Assembly (NCBI RefSeq): GCF_021513235.1
Contig: NZ_CP090976.1
Location: 186,001-250,000, forward strand
Origin: Kaistella sp. 97-N-M2
GTDB taxonomy: Bacteria; Bacteroidota; Bacteroidia; Flavobacteriales; Weeksellaceae
Length of the DNA: 64,000 nt
Reading direction: 5' to 3'
In this document: one piece after another, positions 45,870 to 54,931 of the stretch
Numbering within the stretch: position 1 is the stretch's first letter
How the letters are laid out: each line of letters begins with the position of its first letter
The notes under the pieces: model-generated
What the model was told of the DNA's origin: nothing
Databases searched by the model: none
What the model saw: the letters and a program-made list of their open reading frames with translations, nothing else
Translations under genes and position numbers: made by a program

Positions 45870-47084
45870 ATGAAAAACGCTTATATTATCGACGGAACGC
45901 GTTCTGCCATCGGAAATTTTAAAGGAAGCCTGGCTCCCGTTAGACCCGATGACTTAATGGCTTCCGTACTGAAAAGTTTGCTAGAAAAAAATCCAAATTT
46001 GCCTTTAGATAAAATCGACGATGTAATTATCGGCTGCGCGAATCAGGCGGGCGAGGATAACAGAAATGTCGCGAGAATGGCATTGCTGCTGGCCGGAATT
46101 CCCGTGAATGTGCCGGGCGAAACCGTGAACCGGCTGTGCGCCTCGGGAATGAGTTCCATCGTCCAGGCGATGCGAGCCATTAAATCCGACGAAGGCGATC
46201 TTTTTATAGCCGGCGGCGTGGAAGGAATGTCGAGGGCGCCCTATGTGCTTTCAAAATCCGATTCTGCTTTCGGAACCGATTCGAAAATGTTCGACTCCAG
46301 TTTCGGCTGGCGGTTTGTAAATCCGGTTATGGAAAAATTATACGGCATTGATGCGATGGGGAAAACCGCAGAAAATCTCGCGGAGAAATACAATATCTCG
46401 CGCGAAGAGCAGGATGAGTTTGCTTTAAATTCTCAGATGAAGGCGAAAAAAGCGCAGCAATCCGGACGTCTGGCAGAAGAAATCTCCGATGTGGTTATTC
46501 CGCAAAGAAAAGGAGAACCAATCGTGATTAATAAAGATGAATTCATCAAACCGAATTCAACAATAGAAGTTTTGGGCAAATTACGGCCGGCTTTTGTAAA
46601 AGAAAACGGTTCGGTAACGGCCGGAAACTCATCCGGATTGAATGACGGCGCGGCGGCAGTGATTATCGCTTCGGACGACGCGGTGAAAAATTACAACCTG
46701 AAACCTTTGGCAAAGATCGTCTGCTCCGCGGTAGTAGGCGTGGAACCCAGAATTATGGGAATCGGTCCCGTTGATGCAACCAAATTGGCTTTGAAGAGAG
46801 CCGGAATAACATTGGATGATATCGATATTATTGAACTGAACGAAGCTTTTGCGGCACAAAGCATTGCCGTTTTAAAGGAACTCGGCATCGCGAACGACGA
46901 TCCACGGGTGAATGTGAATGGCGGCGCCATCGCGCTGGGTCATCCGCTTGGAATGAGTGGCACCCGAATTACGTACTCTGCGGCACTGGAACTACAGAAA
47001 ACCGGAAAGAGATACGCGTTGGCGACGATGTGCATCGGCGTGGGACAAGGTTATGCGGTTATTTTGGAGAATGCAGCATTTTGA
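45870..47084 (+). CDS. Acetyl-CoA C-acyltransferase (thiolase)
   Basis: A 404-residue thiolase of the FadA/acetyl-CoA acetyltransferase type, which cleaves or forms 3-ketoacyl-CoA. Catalytic residues are in place: C90 in VNRLCASGM, H358 in ALGHPLGMSG and C388 in MCIGVGQG; NGGAIALGHP and ELNEAFAAQS are classical signatures. Full length. It belongs with the acyl-CoA dehydrogenase and ligase genes elsewhere in the window as parts of fatty-acid oxidation, though the hydratase/3-hydroxyacyl dehydrogenase are not seen. Confidence 0.95.
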   Translation: MKNAYIIDGTRSAIGNFKGSLAPVRPDDLMASVLKSLLEKNPNLPLDKIDDVIIGCANQAGEDNRNVARMALLLAGIPVNVPGETVNRLCASGMSSIVQAMRAIKSDEGDLFIAGGVEGMSRAPYVLSKSDSAFGTDSKMFDSSFGWRFVNPVMEKLYGIDAMGKTAENLAEKYNISREEQDEFALNSQMKAKKAQQSGRLAEEISDVVIPQRKGEPIVINKDEFIKPNSTIEVLGKLRPAFVKENGSVTAGNSSGLNDGAAAVIIASDDAVKNYNLKPLAKIVCSAVVGVEPRIMGIGPVDATKLALKRAGITLDDIDIIELNEAFAAQSIAVLKELGIANDDPRVNVNGGAIALGHPLGMSGTRITYSAALELQKTGKRYALATMCIGVGQGYAVILENAAF

Positions 47085-47120
47085 ATTCGGCGGCGATGAC
47101 CGCACGGAGGTATAGAAAGG

Positions 47121-47157
47121 AACCCTTTCAGCCTTTTAAAGGCTGAAAGGGTTTTTT
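47121..47157. terminator. Strong bidirectional terminator after thiolase gene
   Basis: A 15-bp perfect stem AACCCTTTCAGCCTT / AAGGCTGAAAGGGTT with a TTA-type loop and a T run; shared with the convergent DUF1398 gene. Confidence 0.9.
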
Positions 47158-47164
47158 ATAACTT

Positions 47165-47557
47165 TCAAAGAGAAATATCGGGAATTTCTTCCACCAGAAT
47201 TTTATTTCCTTTCTGATCCAAGTAAGTGCAGGTCATTTTGGTTACATCGACCGTCCAGCGGTCGATTCCATTTTTCGCGCAGTCTTCCCGAAAGGTGGGA
47301 AAATCGGTTTCCCCGTTTTGATGCAACTTTAAACGTTGAATAAAACTTTCTGCATGGGTGTTATCCGAAAGAAGGAGATTATTTGTCGCCGCACTGGAAA
47401 CACTTTCGTTTTCATCATCAAAATAATCGGTGTGACCGTCTGTAACATACGTAATGAAACGCGCCACTCCCAGTAATTTTAAATATTGAATTAACACCAC
47501 AAATTCATTTCCGCTCTTTTTTTCAGCATGACGAATTTGTTCCAAAGTATATTTCAT
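47165..47557 (-). CDS. DUF1398 family protein
   Basis: A 130-residue protein of the DUF1398 (YbcV-like) family: FITYVTDGHTDYFD (about 54-67), and a late FREDCAKNGIDRWTVDV (about 108-124) followed by MTCTYLDQKGN. Function unknown. Full length. It is first in a run of minus-strand small-protein genes, each with its own spacing. Confidence 0.8.
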   Translation of the reverse strand: MKYTLEQIRHAEKKSGNEFVVLIQYLKLLGVARFITYVTDGHTDYFDDENESVSSAATNNLLLSDNTHAESFIQRLKLHQNGETDFPTFREDCAKNGIDRWTVDVTKMTCTYLDQKGNKILVEEIPDISL

Positions 47558-47699
47558 TGGGTATAATTTTTAATTCCTGCCTCGCCGGACGCGACATAAT
47601 TCCTGACGTGGAACGACAAAAAAGATCCGTCCACCGACCGTCCGATAACTGCAAACCGGCGATTTCCAAAAAGGCAAGATTCTTATGATTAAAAAAAAC

Positions 47700-48146
47700 T
47701 TAGTGCGCCTGAACTTTTGCGGGATCATCATAATTCACCATCCACTTAATGCCAAATTTATCGGTCAACATTCCGAAATATGCACCCCAAAAAGTGTCGC
47801 TGAGCGGCATTGTTATTTGTCCGTCTGCCGAAAGTCCGGTGAAAATACGTTCTGCCTCTTCTCTGGAATCGGTGTTAACGGAGAGCGAAAAATTGTTGCC
47901 TGCCATGTGGTTTTGTGTTCCCGACATCGTGTCGCTTCCCATTAGAACTGTTTCCGCGGAAATCGGGAGCGTGATGTGCATAATTCGATCTTTCGCCTCT
48001 TCCGTTAGAGGGGGCATCCCTTCTTGCGGTGGCATATCGCCGAACCTTCCAACCATGGGAAACTCGCCGCCGAAAACCGATTTGTAAAAATTGAAAGCTG
48101 CTTCGCAGGTTCCGTCGAAAGTTAAATACACGTTAACTGTTGCCAT
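47700..48146 (-). CDS. VOC family protein (PhnB-like)
   Basis: A 148-residue vicinal-oxygen-chelate fold protein of the PhnB/3-demethylubiquinone methyltransferase-like type. Motifs: YLTFDGTCEAAFNFYKSVFGGEF (about 7-29, in two parts), HITLPISAETVLMGSD (about 53-68), and SDTFWGAYFGMLTDKFGIKWMVN near the C-terminus in two parts. No enzymatic function can be given. Full length. Confidence 0.85.
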   Translation of the reverse strand: MATVNVYLTFDGTCEAAFNFYKSVFGGEFPMVGRFGDMPPQEGMPPLTEEAKDRIMHITLPISAETVLMGSDTMSGTQNHMAGNNFSLSVNTDSREEAERIFTGLSADGQITMPLSDTFWGAYFGMLTDKFGIKWMVNYDDPAKVQAH

Positions 48147-48225
48147 TGTATTGTTTTTATAGATTGCTTTTTTTTACTTTCCCCATTCACGATTGCGATG
48201 TTTCTGGTCTAAAATTTCAGTAGGT

Positions 48226-48681
48226 TTAAACACCAAATTGTTCCAAATGATGATTTAAATGCTTCGCAAACATATTATTCCACTCCTGCGCTTTGAGCTT
48301 TCTGAAAGAGAAAGATTCCTTTCCCTCAAAAGCTTCGCGACCCAACTGCTGCGTTTTTTGAATGAAACCAATTAAGCGATTTTTTTCGCTCTCGAAATCT
48401 TTGGAGTCATGGATGATAAATTGCGGTGCCGTGGGGGAATTTTTGGGATAGGATTTTTCGCCCACAACTTTGGACTTGACAAAAGCTTTTAAAATGAATT
48501 TTGCAATGGCGCCGGGCGCTTTGTGTTTTTGCGGTTCGTAAACCATTTCGTAGGTAACGTTGCAGTGTGCCAGCATTTGGCCTACACTCATTTTACCCCA
48601 CTTACCGGATGTTTCGGGAGTCAACCGGTTTATTCTGTCGATATAATTCTGTGCTTCGCGGGCATTAAAAACGTCTTCCAT
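48226..48681 (-). CDS. DUF1569 (DinB-like) protein
   Basis: A 151-residue helical-bundle protein of the DUF1569/DinB-like group. KWGKMSVGQMLAHCNVTYEM (about 28-47) carries the expected His, and a second region near the C-terminus, NMFAKHLNHHLEQFGV, has HLNHHLEQ, the typical third metal motif. Probably metal-binding; role unknown. ATG at 48681 (MEDVFNAREA) preferred over 48702, since homology begins there. Confidence 0.82.
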   Translation of the reverse strand: MEDVFNAREAQNYIDRINRLTPETSGKWGKMSVGQMLAHCNVTYEMVYEPQKHKAPGAIAKFILKAFVKSKVVGEKSYPKNSPTAPQFIIHDSKDFESEKNRLIGFIQKTQQLGREAFEGKESFSFRKLKAQEWNNMFAKHLNHHLEQFGV

Positions 48682-48730
48682 AGTTTTAATTTTTAACCAC
48701 AAAAATAGTTTTTTTTAAGGAATTTTTACA

Positions 48731-49291
48731 TTAGATATCACTTCTAATCCGGCTCAGGGTCTCCTGAGAAATACCCAAATAAGATGCGATCATTCCAAGA
48801 GGAGCACGCAGAATAATATTTGGATTTTCTTCTAAAAGTTGGGCGTATATTTCTTTCGCGGTCATGTGTTGCAGAGAGTTGACCCGCTTGGACATTTGCG
48901 TCATTAAATTCCCCAAAAGGAACCGACTGAAATTTGCGGAGGTCAGGGAAACGGAACACAATTCTTCGAGTTTTTTATAATCACAAAAAGTGATGGTGCT
49001 TTCCTCTAAAGTTTCAATATTATAAATGGAAGGAACATTCGCAAAGATAGTGTCGATGCTGCCAAATGATTTTCCTTCCGAATAAAAATTGGTGGTAATG
49101 TCTTTTCCTTTTTCGAAATAATAAGTCCGTGCTAAACCGTATTCCATGTAATAAACATTTCGGTTATAGGTATTTTGATGGCTTAATAATTCGCCTTTTG
49201 CGAAGGTTTTGGACTGCGTTTCGGTATGGAAAAATTCTTCCGTAACCGCATCTACTTTTATATATTTTGAAATTTGGTCAAGAAGTTTCAC
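48731..49291 (-). CDS. Crp/Fnr family transcriptional regulator
   Basis: A 186-residue Crp/Fnr-type regulator. The cyclic-nucleotide-binding-like jelly roll (about 20-120; FAKGELLSHQNTYNRNVYYMEYGLART in parts, SIDTIFANVPSIYNIE) is followed by a helical linker and a short C-terminal winged helix (APLGMIASYLGISQETLSRIRSD). No iron-sulphur cysteine set is present and the cAMP-contact RxS is not evident, so the ligand is unknown. Bacteroidota often have such stand-alone regulators. The target genes cannot be named; it is transcribed toward the DUF1569 gene. Confidence 0.88.
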   Translation of the reverse strand: MKLLDQISKYIKVDAVTEEFFHTETQSKTFAKGELLSHQNTYNRNVYYMEYGLARTYYFEKGKDITTNFYSEGKSFGSIDTIFANVPSIYNIETLEESTITFCDYKKLEELCSVSLTSANFSRFLLGNLMTQMSKRVNSLQHMTAKEIYAQLLEENPNIILRAPLGMIASYLGISQETLSRIRSDI

Positions 49292-49731
49292 GTTATGGAG
49301 TTTTTACAAAAATAAAGAAAAGAATATGGAATTGATGATGTTTAGACAATTGGTTCCAGAACAAAATACATTTAAACGCAAAGTGCGCAAAGTTAATTTT
49401 TCTTTACGCACAAAAATTGCAGACCCAAGGCGTTACACTCAGCGAAGGCTAGAACTGGAACTGAGTTGAAGAATCTCAAATAGTAAATAATCTTGAAAGA
49501 AGCGAAATCTGCAGCCCGACTTGAGTGGAGTTCTTTTTGTGGAACGAAGTGGAACAAAAAAGCGGGAACGGAAGGCGGAAATGTCTGCCATAAAAAACAA
49601 TATAAAAATAAAAAAGATTCGGCTTTGCCAAATTTCTGCACAAAATTAAAAACAAAAAAAACGTCCGAACCGAAGTCCAGACGTTCTCAACAAACAAACA
49701 GTATGAAAACTGTTATGACATTAGTCCGAAA
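49292..49731. other. Gene-free intergenic region
   Basis: A 440-bp gap between the regulator start and the end of the exporter operon. It holds the promoter region of the regulator and the exporter terminator at 49659. The short open frames across it lack protein-like features. Confidence 0.5.
49659..49686 (-). terminator. Terminator of the exporter operon, UUCG loop
   Basis: Minus-strand AACGTCTGGAC / GTTCGGACGTT pairs through 11 bases with G-U pairs around a TTCG tetraloop and is followed by eight T. Confidence 0.85.
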
Positions 49732-50948
49732 TTATTCCTCGGAAGAAATCAATTCTGCTAACACTTCTTTTTCAATATTTTGTGCGATTTTATATTTTTT
49801 GAATAGAAAATGGATTTTAATTTTCAAAGCGATCCAGCCGATAATGAAATAAACCCAACCCAAAAACAGCAAGTGAACCAAATATTTTTTCGTCAGAATT
49901 GCAGATCCGTTTTGAACAACCATAATTTTCAGCGCTTCTAAATACGGCGTTAAAGGAATAATTGCCGTAAAATTTTTGATAAATTCCGGCATGGCGTAAG
50001 TCGGCCACGTAAATCCACTGATGATAAACGCAGGTGACGCGATGACCATTAAGTACTGAGTTGCTTTCAATGCATCCGGAATTACGATACTTACCAAAAC
50101 GCCCAGATTCGTTGCTGCGACGACAAAAACTGCCGTGATTAGAAAGAAATTCCAGACGTTATCCGGGACGGGAATTTTGAAATAGAGACTGCACAGATAG
50201 AAGAAAAGAATATTGAAATTCGCAAAAACCCAGATTGGCAGACATTTTATCGCCATCACGGCTACTGCATATTTTTCCTTACCTGCAAAATCTTTGATGA
50301 AGGATTCTCTTTTAAATTCCTCGGAAAATGAAACAGCCATCGCCAATAAAATCACCTGTTGTAACACCACCGCCATCATTGCAGGCCACATAAAAATCAG
50401 GTAATTGCTGGTCGTGTTGAAGAGTGTAATATAATTCGCTTTCAAAGGTTCGAACTGGGTTTTCGCCAAATCGGCATTCATTCCTTTTTTTGCAAGGCTT
50501 TTATTTCTGCACCGGCCGAAAAAGTTCCCAGAGTTTGCTGAATGGCTTTCGTTGCGAAATTCGCGGTTAAGACGTTTGAAGTGTTCACATAAACATTCAC
50601 TTCCGGATATTTTTTCTGCAGCATCATGGCTTCGAATCGTTCCGGAATGATGATCACAGCGGCTGCTTCCGTTTTGATAGTTTCATCTTTCAGGTTTGCC
50701 GGTTCGTTGATGTAACTTAATATTTTCAAGGCTTTGCTGTCCTGCAACATTTCCAAAATTTGGTCGGATAAAGGCGTGTTGTCGTGATTCACCACGATCA
50801 CGGGAATGTTTTCCACTTTCCCGGATTGATAGGTAAATCCGATCAATAACGCATAGAAAACCGGCGCTAAAAAGAAAACCGAGATCAAAGTTTTGTTCGT
50901 TAAGAACAGGCGGAATTCCCTTTTTAATAAATATCTAATTTGTTTCAT
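49732..50948 (-). pseudogene. ABC-2 type exporter permease, frameshifted
   Basis: Two overlapping frames form one ABC-2 permease of about 405 residues. The first (50478-50948) has the N-terminal membrane helix (FFLAPVFYALLIGFTYQSG) and the large periplasmic loop; the second (49732-50481) has the remaining five or so membrane segments (FIISGFTWPTYAMPEFI near the fourth). At 50485-50491 a run of seven A on the coding strand causes early stop after QKKE; an eighth A gives QKKGMNADLAK and one continuous protein. It is the last gene of the TolC/adaptor/permease operon. No ATPase gene is nearby. Because the ends overlap by 4 bases, ribosomes might still make two half-proteins. Confidence 0.78.
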
Positions 50949-50970
50949 TTTGGGACTTTTAGTTAGACAA

Positions 50971-51930
50971 TTACTTTAAAGTCACATTAGAATTCACCAA
51001 AATATCTTTAGCTGCCTTCTGATTTTCCGGCACTACTTTGATTTCGTAAATCGCTTCTTCCGGTTCGTAATCAGGGAAAGCGGTCGTTATATCTGCATAT
51101 TTGGCCAATTGTTTGATGGCGACAATTTTTCCGGTAAATTCTTTTTTGTTGTAGTTCACCAACATTTTCACGGTCATACCTTTTTGATATTTCGAAATTT
51201 TACTTTCGGGAATCGTAAATCGGAAATAAGAAGTTTCCGGAATATAACCGGTGAAAAGTGGATAACCAGCCGTCGCCAATTCTCCTTTGTTCAACGCGAT
51301 GGTTTCAATTTCCATGTCATTGGTAGCGATGATATATTTTTCAGAATTGGCAATATTTGCTTCCTGTAAAGCGCCGGCTGCTTGATTTGCTTGTCCTTGC
51401 GCCATTTCAATTTTTTCGTATCGCGTTCCTGATTGTAGATCATGAAGTTCAGCATTCACCGCATCTAACTGCGCTTTTGCACCTTGATATTTTGCAAAAT
51501 ACTCATCGTAATTTTGGGGCGAAAGCAAACTGTCATGATACATGTTTTTTGCTCTGTTAAAAGATTTTTGAGCATATTGAAACTGCTCTTGTAAACCTTT
51601 TTGTTTTGCTTTTAACTGACGAAGTTGATCGTTGGTTGCGCCATTTTTCGCCATTTGAACTTGTGCTCTGGCTGCAGAAGTTGCACCTTTTGCCTGCGCA
51701 ATTTTCGCAGAAACTTCCGGAACATCTAAAATCGCAAGCGTATCGCCAACTTTCACAGTTTGTCCTTCTTCGACTTTAATGGTGAGAATTCTTCCGGTTA
51801 ATTTTGGCGCGAAGGAAACAATTTCCTTTTTTGTTTTGCCCACAATTTCTCTTTCAGGTTTTGATTCTTTACAGCCCGAAAGTGCGAGAACACTTGCGAA
51901 AGCCAAAGAAGTTAATACAGTATTTTTCAT
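50971..51930 (-). CDS. HlyD/EmrA-type periplasmic adaptor lipoprotein
   Basis: A 319-residue membrane-fusion/adaptor protein. Its lipobox is LSGC (Cys20), so it should be lipid-anchored. A biotinyl-lipoyl-like half (GRILTIKVEEGQTVKVGDTLAILD, in two parts, about 48-72) leads into a coiled coil (about 75-185) and a beta-barrel domain (about 200-319). Together with the TolC-like protein upstream and the permease downstream it would bridge inner and outer membrane. Directly before the ATG lies a 31-bp (GTTT)n tract, which should occupy the leader and ribosome-binding region. Confidence 0.92.
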   Translation of the reverse strand: MKNTVLTSLAFASVLALSGCKESKPEREIVGKTKKEIVSFAPKLTGRILTIKVEEGQTVKVGDTLAILDVPEVSAKIAQAKGATSAARAQVQMAKNGATNDQLRQLKAKQKGLQEQFQYAQKSFNRAKNMYHDSLLSPQNYDEYFAKYQGAKAQLDAVNAELHDLQSGTRYEKIEMAQGQANQAAGALQEANIANSEKYIIATNDMEIETIALNKGELATAGYPLFTGYIPETSYFRFTIPESKISKYQKGMTVKMLVNYNKKEFTGKIVAIKQLAKYADITTAFPDYEPEEAIYEIKVVPENQKAAKDILVNSNVTLK

Positions 51931-51937
51931 TTTGAAT

Positions 51938-51968
51938 GTTTGTTTGTTTGTTTGTTTGTTTGTTTGTT
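51938..51968. repeat. (GTTT)n microsatellite in the adaptor leader
   Basis: Seven full GTTT units (51938-51965) plus GTT, equal to (AAAC)n on the coding strand. It ends 7 bp upstream of the adaptor start codon, where the Shine-Dalgarno region would be. Two more GTTT units lie 13-24 bp upstream of the TolC start at 53586. Confidence 0.85.
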
Positions 51969-52179
51969 ATGATGGATTTAGAAAAACTTACTAAATTTAT
52001 TTCTACCGCAAAAGAGGCAAAAGTTATGTTTTAATAGAAGTAAATCAATAGTTTGCAAAAGTTGAATATTGTTAATGTTTTACTTTTTGCAGGCTTTTGA
52101 AAATCTTTATTTCATCATTTGTCTTTTGTCTCTTTTGCGGTTAAATACTAAAGATTTGTGTTTTAGGAAACCTATTTTA

Positions 52180-53586
52180 TTACAGTTTTTCAATCTGTAA
52201 ATTCTGCGTCGATTTCATCAGTTCGACAGCGCTTCTTCTTTGATTAAAAATCGCATTCTGATATTCCAGTTCTGCATTTTGTAAATCATTTTCCGCCTCA
52301 ATTAAAGCAGCAGAAGTTTTGGTTCCATATCGGAATTCTTTTTCTACCTGTTCTAAACCTTGTTTTGCAATTTCACGAGATTTTTCTTTCAATTTAATTT
52401 GCGCGTTTGCTATCGTGTAGTTGGTTTGATTGTTGGCTAAATTCAGATTCAGTTTTTTAGAAGCATCACGTTTTTTATTTTCTAAAATTTCCTTTTCAAT
52501 TTTGGCTTTTTCAACCAGATGCTTTCCTTCATTACCATCAAAAACATCCCATTTAAAACCAACTCCGGCCTGAACCAAAGGCAAAACATTTAAATTTGAG
52601 GGATTAAAATCCAGTTTCTTTCCGGAATTTGGCAACAATTCTTTTGACGTTGAAATATTCCCATTAAACAATCCAATATAACTTACGGAAGTTTGCGCCT
52701 GAACTTTCGGAACCCACCATCTTTCCTCGGCTTTAATTTTGTAATCGGTGGCTTTGATGCCGTGATCCAAGGCTTGAATCTCTACTCTATTCTCAATATT
52801 CTGATCGAGAACTTCATAAGAAATAGTTTGCAATTGTGGCTGAATTAAAGCAATTCGGTCTCTTTCAATTCCGGTTAATATCTCGATCTGGGTAATCAGC
52901 AATTCTTTTTTTCCTTCGTATTCTACTATTTTCGAATCCAAAGTTGCTTGCGCCAATTCTATTTTTTTGTGATCGTAAGGCGTAATTAATCCGTAACCTA
53001 ATGCTTTATCACCCGTTTTTTTATTGATGTCCAAACGTTTTTTTGCTTCATCCAAAACTTTCTTTGATTCCTGAACCAAAGCCATTTGATCATACGCTTT
53101 TGAAATTTCGGTAATGATTTCATCCCGGCTTTTCTGCATTAATAAATTTTCAGAAATATTTTTTTCTCTGTTGGCTTCTTTTAGATATTTTACTTTTCCA
53201 CCAGAATAGAGCAAAACACTTGCTTCGGCTTTTGCCATGGTTGAAATCCCGGAAATATTAAGATTATTTGAAAGTTGACCTTCCGGAATTACAGCGCCCG
53301 GAAAAATGGGTGGAAGTGCGGGAAGATTAATTTCCAGTGAATTAAGGCGCGCAGAAGTATAGAGATAACCGGCTTTTCCTGTCACTTCAACTTTCGGAAG
53401 AAAAACATCTTTCAGTTTTTGATCATCGAGTTGGGTATATTTATTTTCGAGGGTTTGTTGGGTTAATGTTCCGTCGTTGATTAATGCGGCATTTATTAAT
53501 TCTTGTAAAGTCGGCGCTTGTTGGGCAGAAAAAACGAGCGGAAGAAAGAGCAGCAATTTGCCCAGATTATTTGTAAAAGTTGTCAT
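52180..53586 (-). CDS. TolC family outer membrane efflux protein
   Basis: A 468-residue TolC-like protein. A signal peptide (about 1-22; LLLFLPLVFSAQQA) is followed by two outer-membrane-efflux repeats rich in long helices (about 50-240 and 270-460; AEASVLLYSGGKVKYL, ELEYQNAIFNQRRSAVELMKS, in parts). It would form the outer-membrane tunnel for the adaptor and permease encoded next. The ATG at 53586 (MTTFTNNLGK) is used rather than 53649, because it begins the signal peptide. A palindrome lies 56-71 bp upstream. Confidence 0.9.
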   Translation of the reverse strand: MTTFTNNLGKLLLFLPLVFSAQQAPTLQELINAALINDGTLTQQTLENKYTQLDDQKLKDVFLPKVEVTGKAGYLYTSARLNSLEINLPALPPIFPGAVIPEGQLSNNLNISGISTMAKAEASVLLYSGGKVKYLKEANREKNISENLLMQKSRDEIITEISKAYDQMALVQESKKVLDEAKKRLDINKKTGDKALGYGLITPYDHKKIELAQATLDSKIVEYEGKKELLITQIEILTGIERDRIALIQPQLQTISYEVLDQNIENRVEIQALDHGIKATDYKIKAEERWWVPKVQAQTSVSYIGLFNGNISTSKELLPNSGKKLDFNPSNLNVLPLVQAGVGFKWDVFDGNEGKHLVEKAKIEKEILENKKRDASKKLNLNLANNQTNYTIANAQIKLKEKSREIAKQGLEQVEKEFRYGTKTSAALIEAENDLQNAELEYQNAIFNQRRSAVELMKSTQNLQIEKL

Positions 53587-53641
53587 TTTCGGCGTCTGTT
53601 TGTTTGTGGGTACAAAGGTGCGCATAGTGGGAATCAATTCC

Positions 53642-53657
53642 TTTGACATTTGTCAAA
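53642..53657. promoter_or_regulatory. Candidate operator upstream of the exporter operon
   Basis: The perfect inverted repeat TTTGACA-TT-TGTCAAA lies 56-71 bp upstream of the TolC ATG. The size fits a dimeric repressor site (TetR/MarR-like), but no regulator gene is adjacent, so this is a candidate only. Confidence 0.4.
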
Positions 53658-53769
53658 TAAATTATAAATTCCGAGACTTTTTAAAAGTGTCGATCATTAT
53701 TTCTTTGTAAAATGAAAGGTTCTTGGGAAAAAACGAGCATCTTCTAGGAAACTACAGACTTTTTAAATG

Positions 53770-53797
53770 CAAAAAAACCGGCCTGAAAGGCCGGTTG
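53770..53797 (-). terminator. Terminator after T9SS protein gene
   Basis: A 9-bp stem AACCGGCCT / AGGCCGGTT; on the minus strand it runs into seven T. It lies 22 bp after the stop at 53819. Confidence 0.85.
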
Positions 53798-53818
53798 TCA
53801 TTTAGAAATGATAAAGAG

Positions 53819-54727
53819 TTACTTTTTGATCACCTGCTGGCTATCTGTAGAACCATCTTCATAATTGACTTTTAAAATATAAACACCTTTTGGTTGTTTG
53901 GTTAAGTCAACTGCCTGTACGGCTTTTTCCTGCACAATTTTTTTACCGTCAACAGCATAAACGTCAACAGAACTTACTTTTTTGCTGGATTTCAGATTGA
54001 ACACTCCTGTGGACGGATTCGGGAATACCGCCGTCTTATTTTTTGCAGCAGCGTCGTTCACACCAAGCGTCGTTGCGGTTACTTTAATATCATCTACCAT
54101 CATCATATAAACGTCGGACGATACATAATGAAGTGCCAAATACACTGCTTTTCCATTGTAGGAAGCAGGAATATCTACGGTTACCTCGGTCCATGCCAAC
54201 GGAGCGGTTCTTGTGCCGCCAATAAGCTGAAAGCCTGTGGAGTTTGCAGGTGCGCCGGCTGTTCCGTCGTAAATAGCAACCGTGTATTTTTCGAGGCCAT
54301 AATCATCGGCAAGGGATTTTACCCAGAAACTGAATTTGTTTCCGGTGGCTAAATTTATTTTTGGAAGTACGAGCCAATCGTTGTTCGGCGGCGTGGTAGC
54401 AGACCAAAAGGCAAAATACTTCTCGCCGCCATGTGGATCGAAGTTGGAGCTTTCACCGTCGTGCCCATTTTGTACGCCGGCAACGAGTGGGTTGAAAATT
54501 TGGCCAACCATTGGTGCGTAGGCATTTGGCCAAGGCAGAACTCCCGGCGTGGCTGTTAGACCGCCAATATAAGTGGCAGAACCGTCGTTATCAAACAATT
54601 TGTACTGCCCAATATTGGAAATAATAAAGTCGTCATAGCTTTCGAAGTTATCCTGAAACAGGGTCGTTTGGGCAGAAGCTGCAGAAAACGTGGCAGCGAA
54701 AGCTGAAAGAAGTAATAATTTTTTCAT
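53819..54727 (-). CDS. T9SS-sorted secreted protein, choice-of-anchor J type
   Basis: A 302-residue secreted protein. After the signal peptide (MKKLLLLSAFAATFSAASAQT) comes a jelly-roll domain of the choice-of-anchor J kind (TLFQDNFESYDDF, AFWSATTPPNNDWLVLPKI, YTVAIYDGTAG, YLALHYVSSDVYMMMVDDIKV, in order). A type A T9SS domain closes it (AVFPNPSTGVFNLKS, VDVYAVDGKKI, LTKQPKGVYILKV, terminal KK). It should be exported by T9SS and lipidated or released. Glycan or surface binding is a common role of this domain, not proven here. The in-frame ATG at 54781 is rejected in favour of 54727. Confidence 0.88.
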   Translation of the reverse strand: MKKLLLLSAFAATFSAASAQTTLFQDNFESYDDFIISNIGQYKLFDNDGSATYIGGLTATPGVLPWPNAYAPMVGQIFNPLVAGVQNGHDGESSNFDPHGGEKYFAFWSATTPPNNDWLVLPKINLATGNKFSFWVKSLADDYGLEKYTVAIYDGTAGAPANSTGFQLIGGTRTAPLAWTEVTVDIPASYNGKAVYLALHYVSSDVYMMMVDDIKVTATTLGVNDAAAKNKTAVFPNPSTGVFNLKSSKKVSSVDVYAVDGKKIVQEKAVQAVDLTKQPKGVYILKVNYEDGSTDSQQVIKK

Positions 54728-54931
54728 AGATGAAATATTTTGATTTATAACAAATCTAAGGAAATTTGTCGGGTACCGCAAGAGGTCAGACCGTGTTTTT
54801 CGATAGATTAGGGCGGATTACCATGGTAAAAGTTTCTGGATGTAGTGATCTTTTAGCCGTAAGTTTCCATTTTTGAATACTAATATGTTTACTTTTTGCG
54901 GTATTTTACCATATTTCAATTCTTGGCGTAT

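Noticed and set aside
49209-49469. Small plus-strand gene in the gap before the exporter operon
   Set aside because: No recognisable start context or domain; it overlaps the antisense 5' end of the Crp/Fnr gene.
51779-51994. Small plus-strand gene with VCLFVCLFVC repeats
   Set aside because: The repeats come from translating the GTTT microsatellite and antisense of the adaptor gene; not a real protein.
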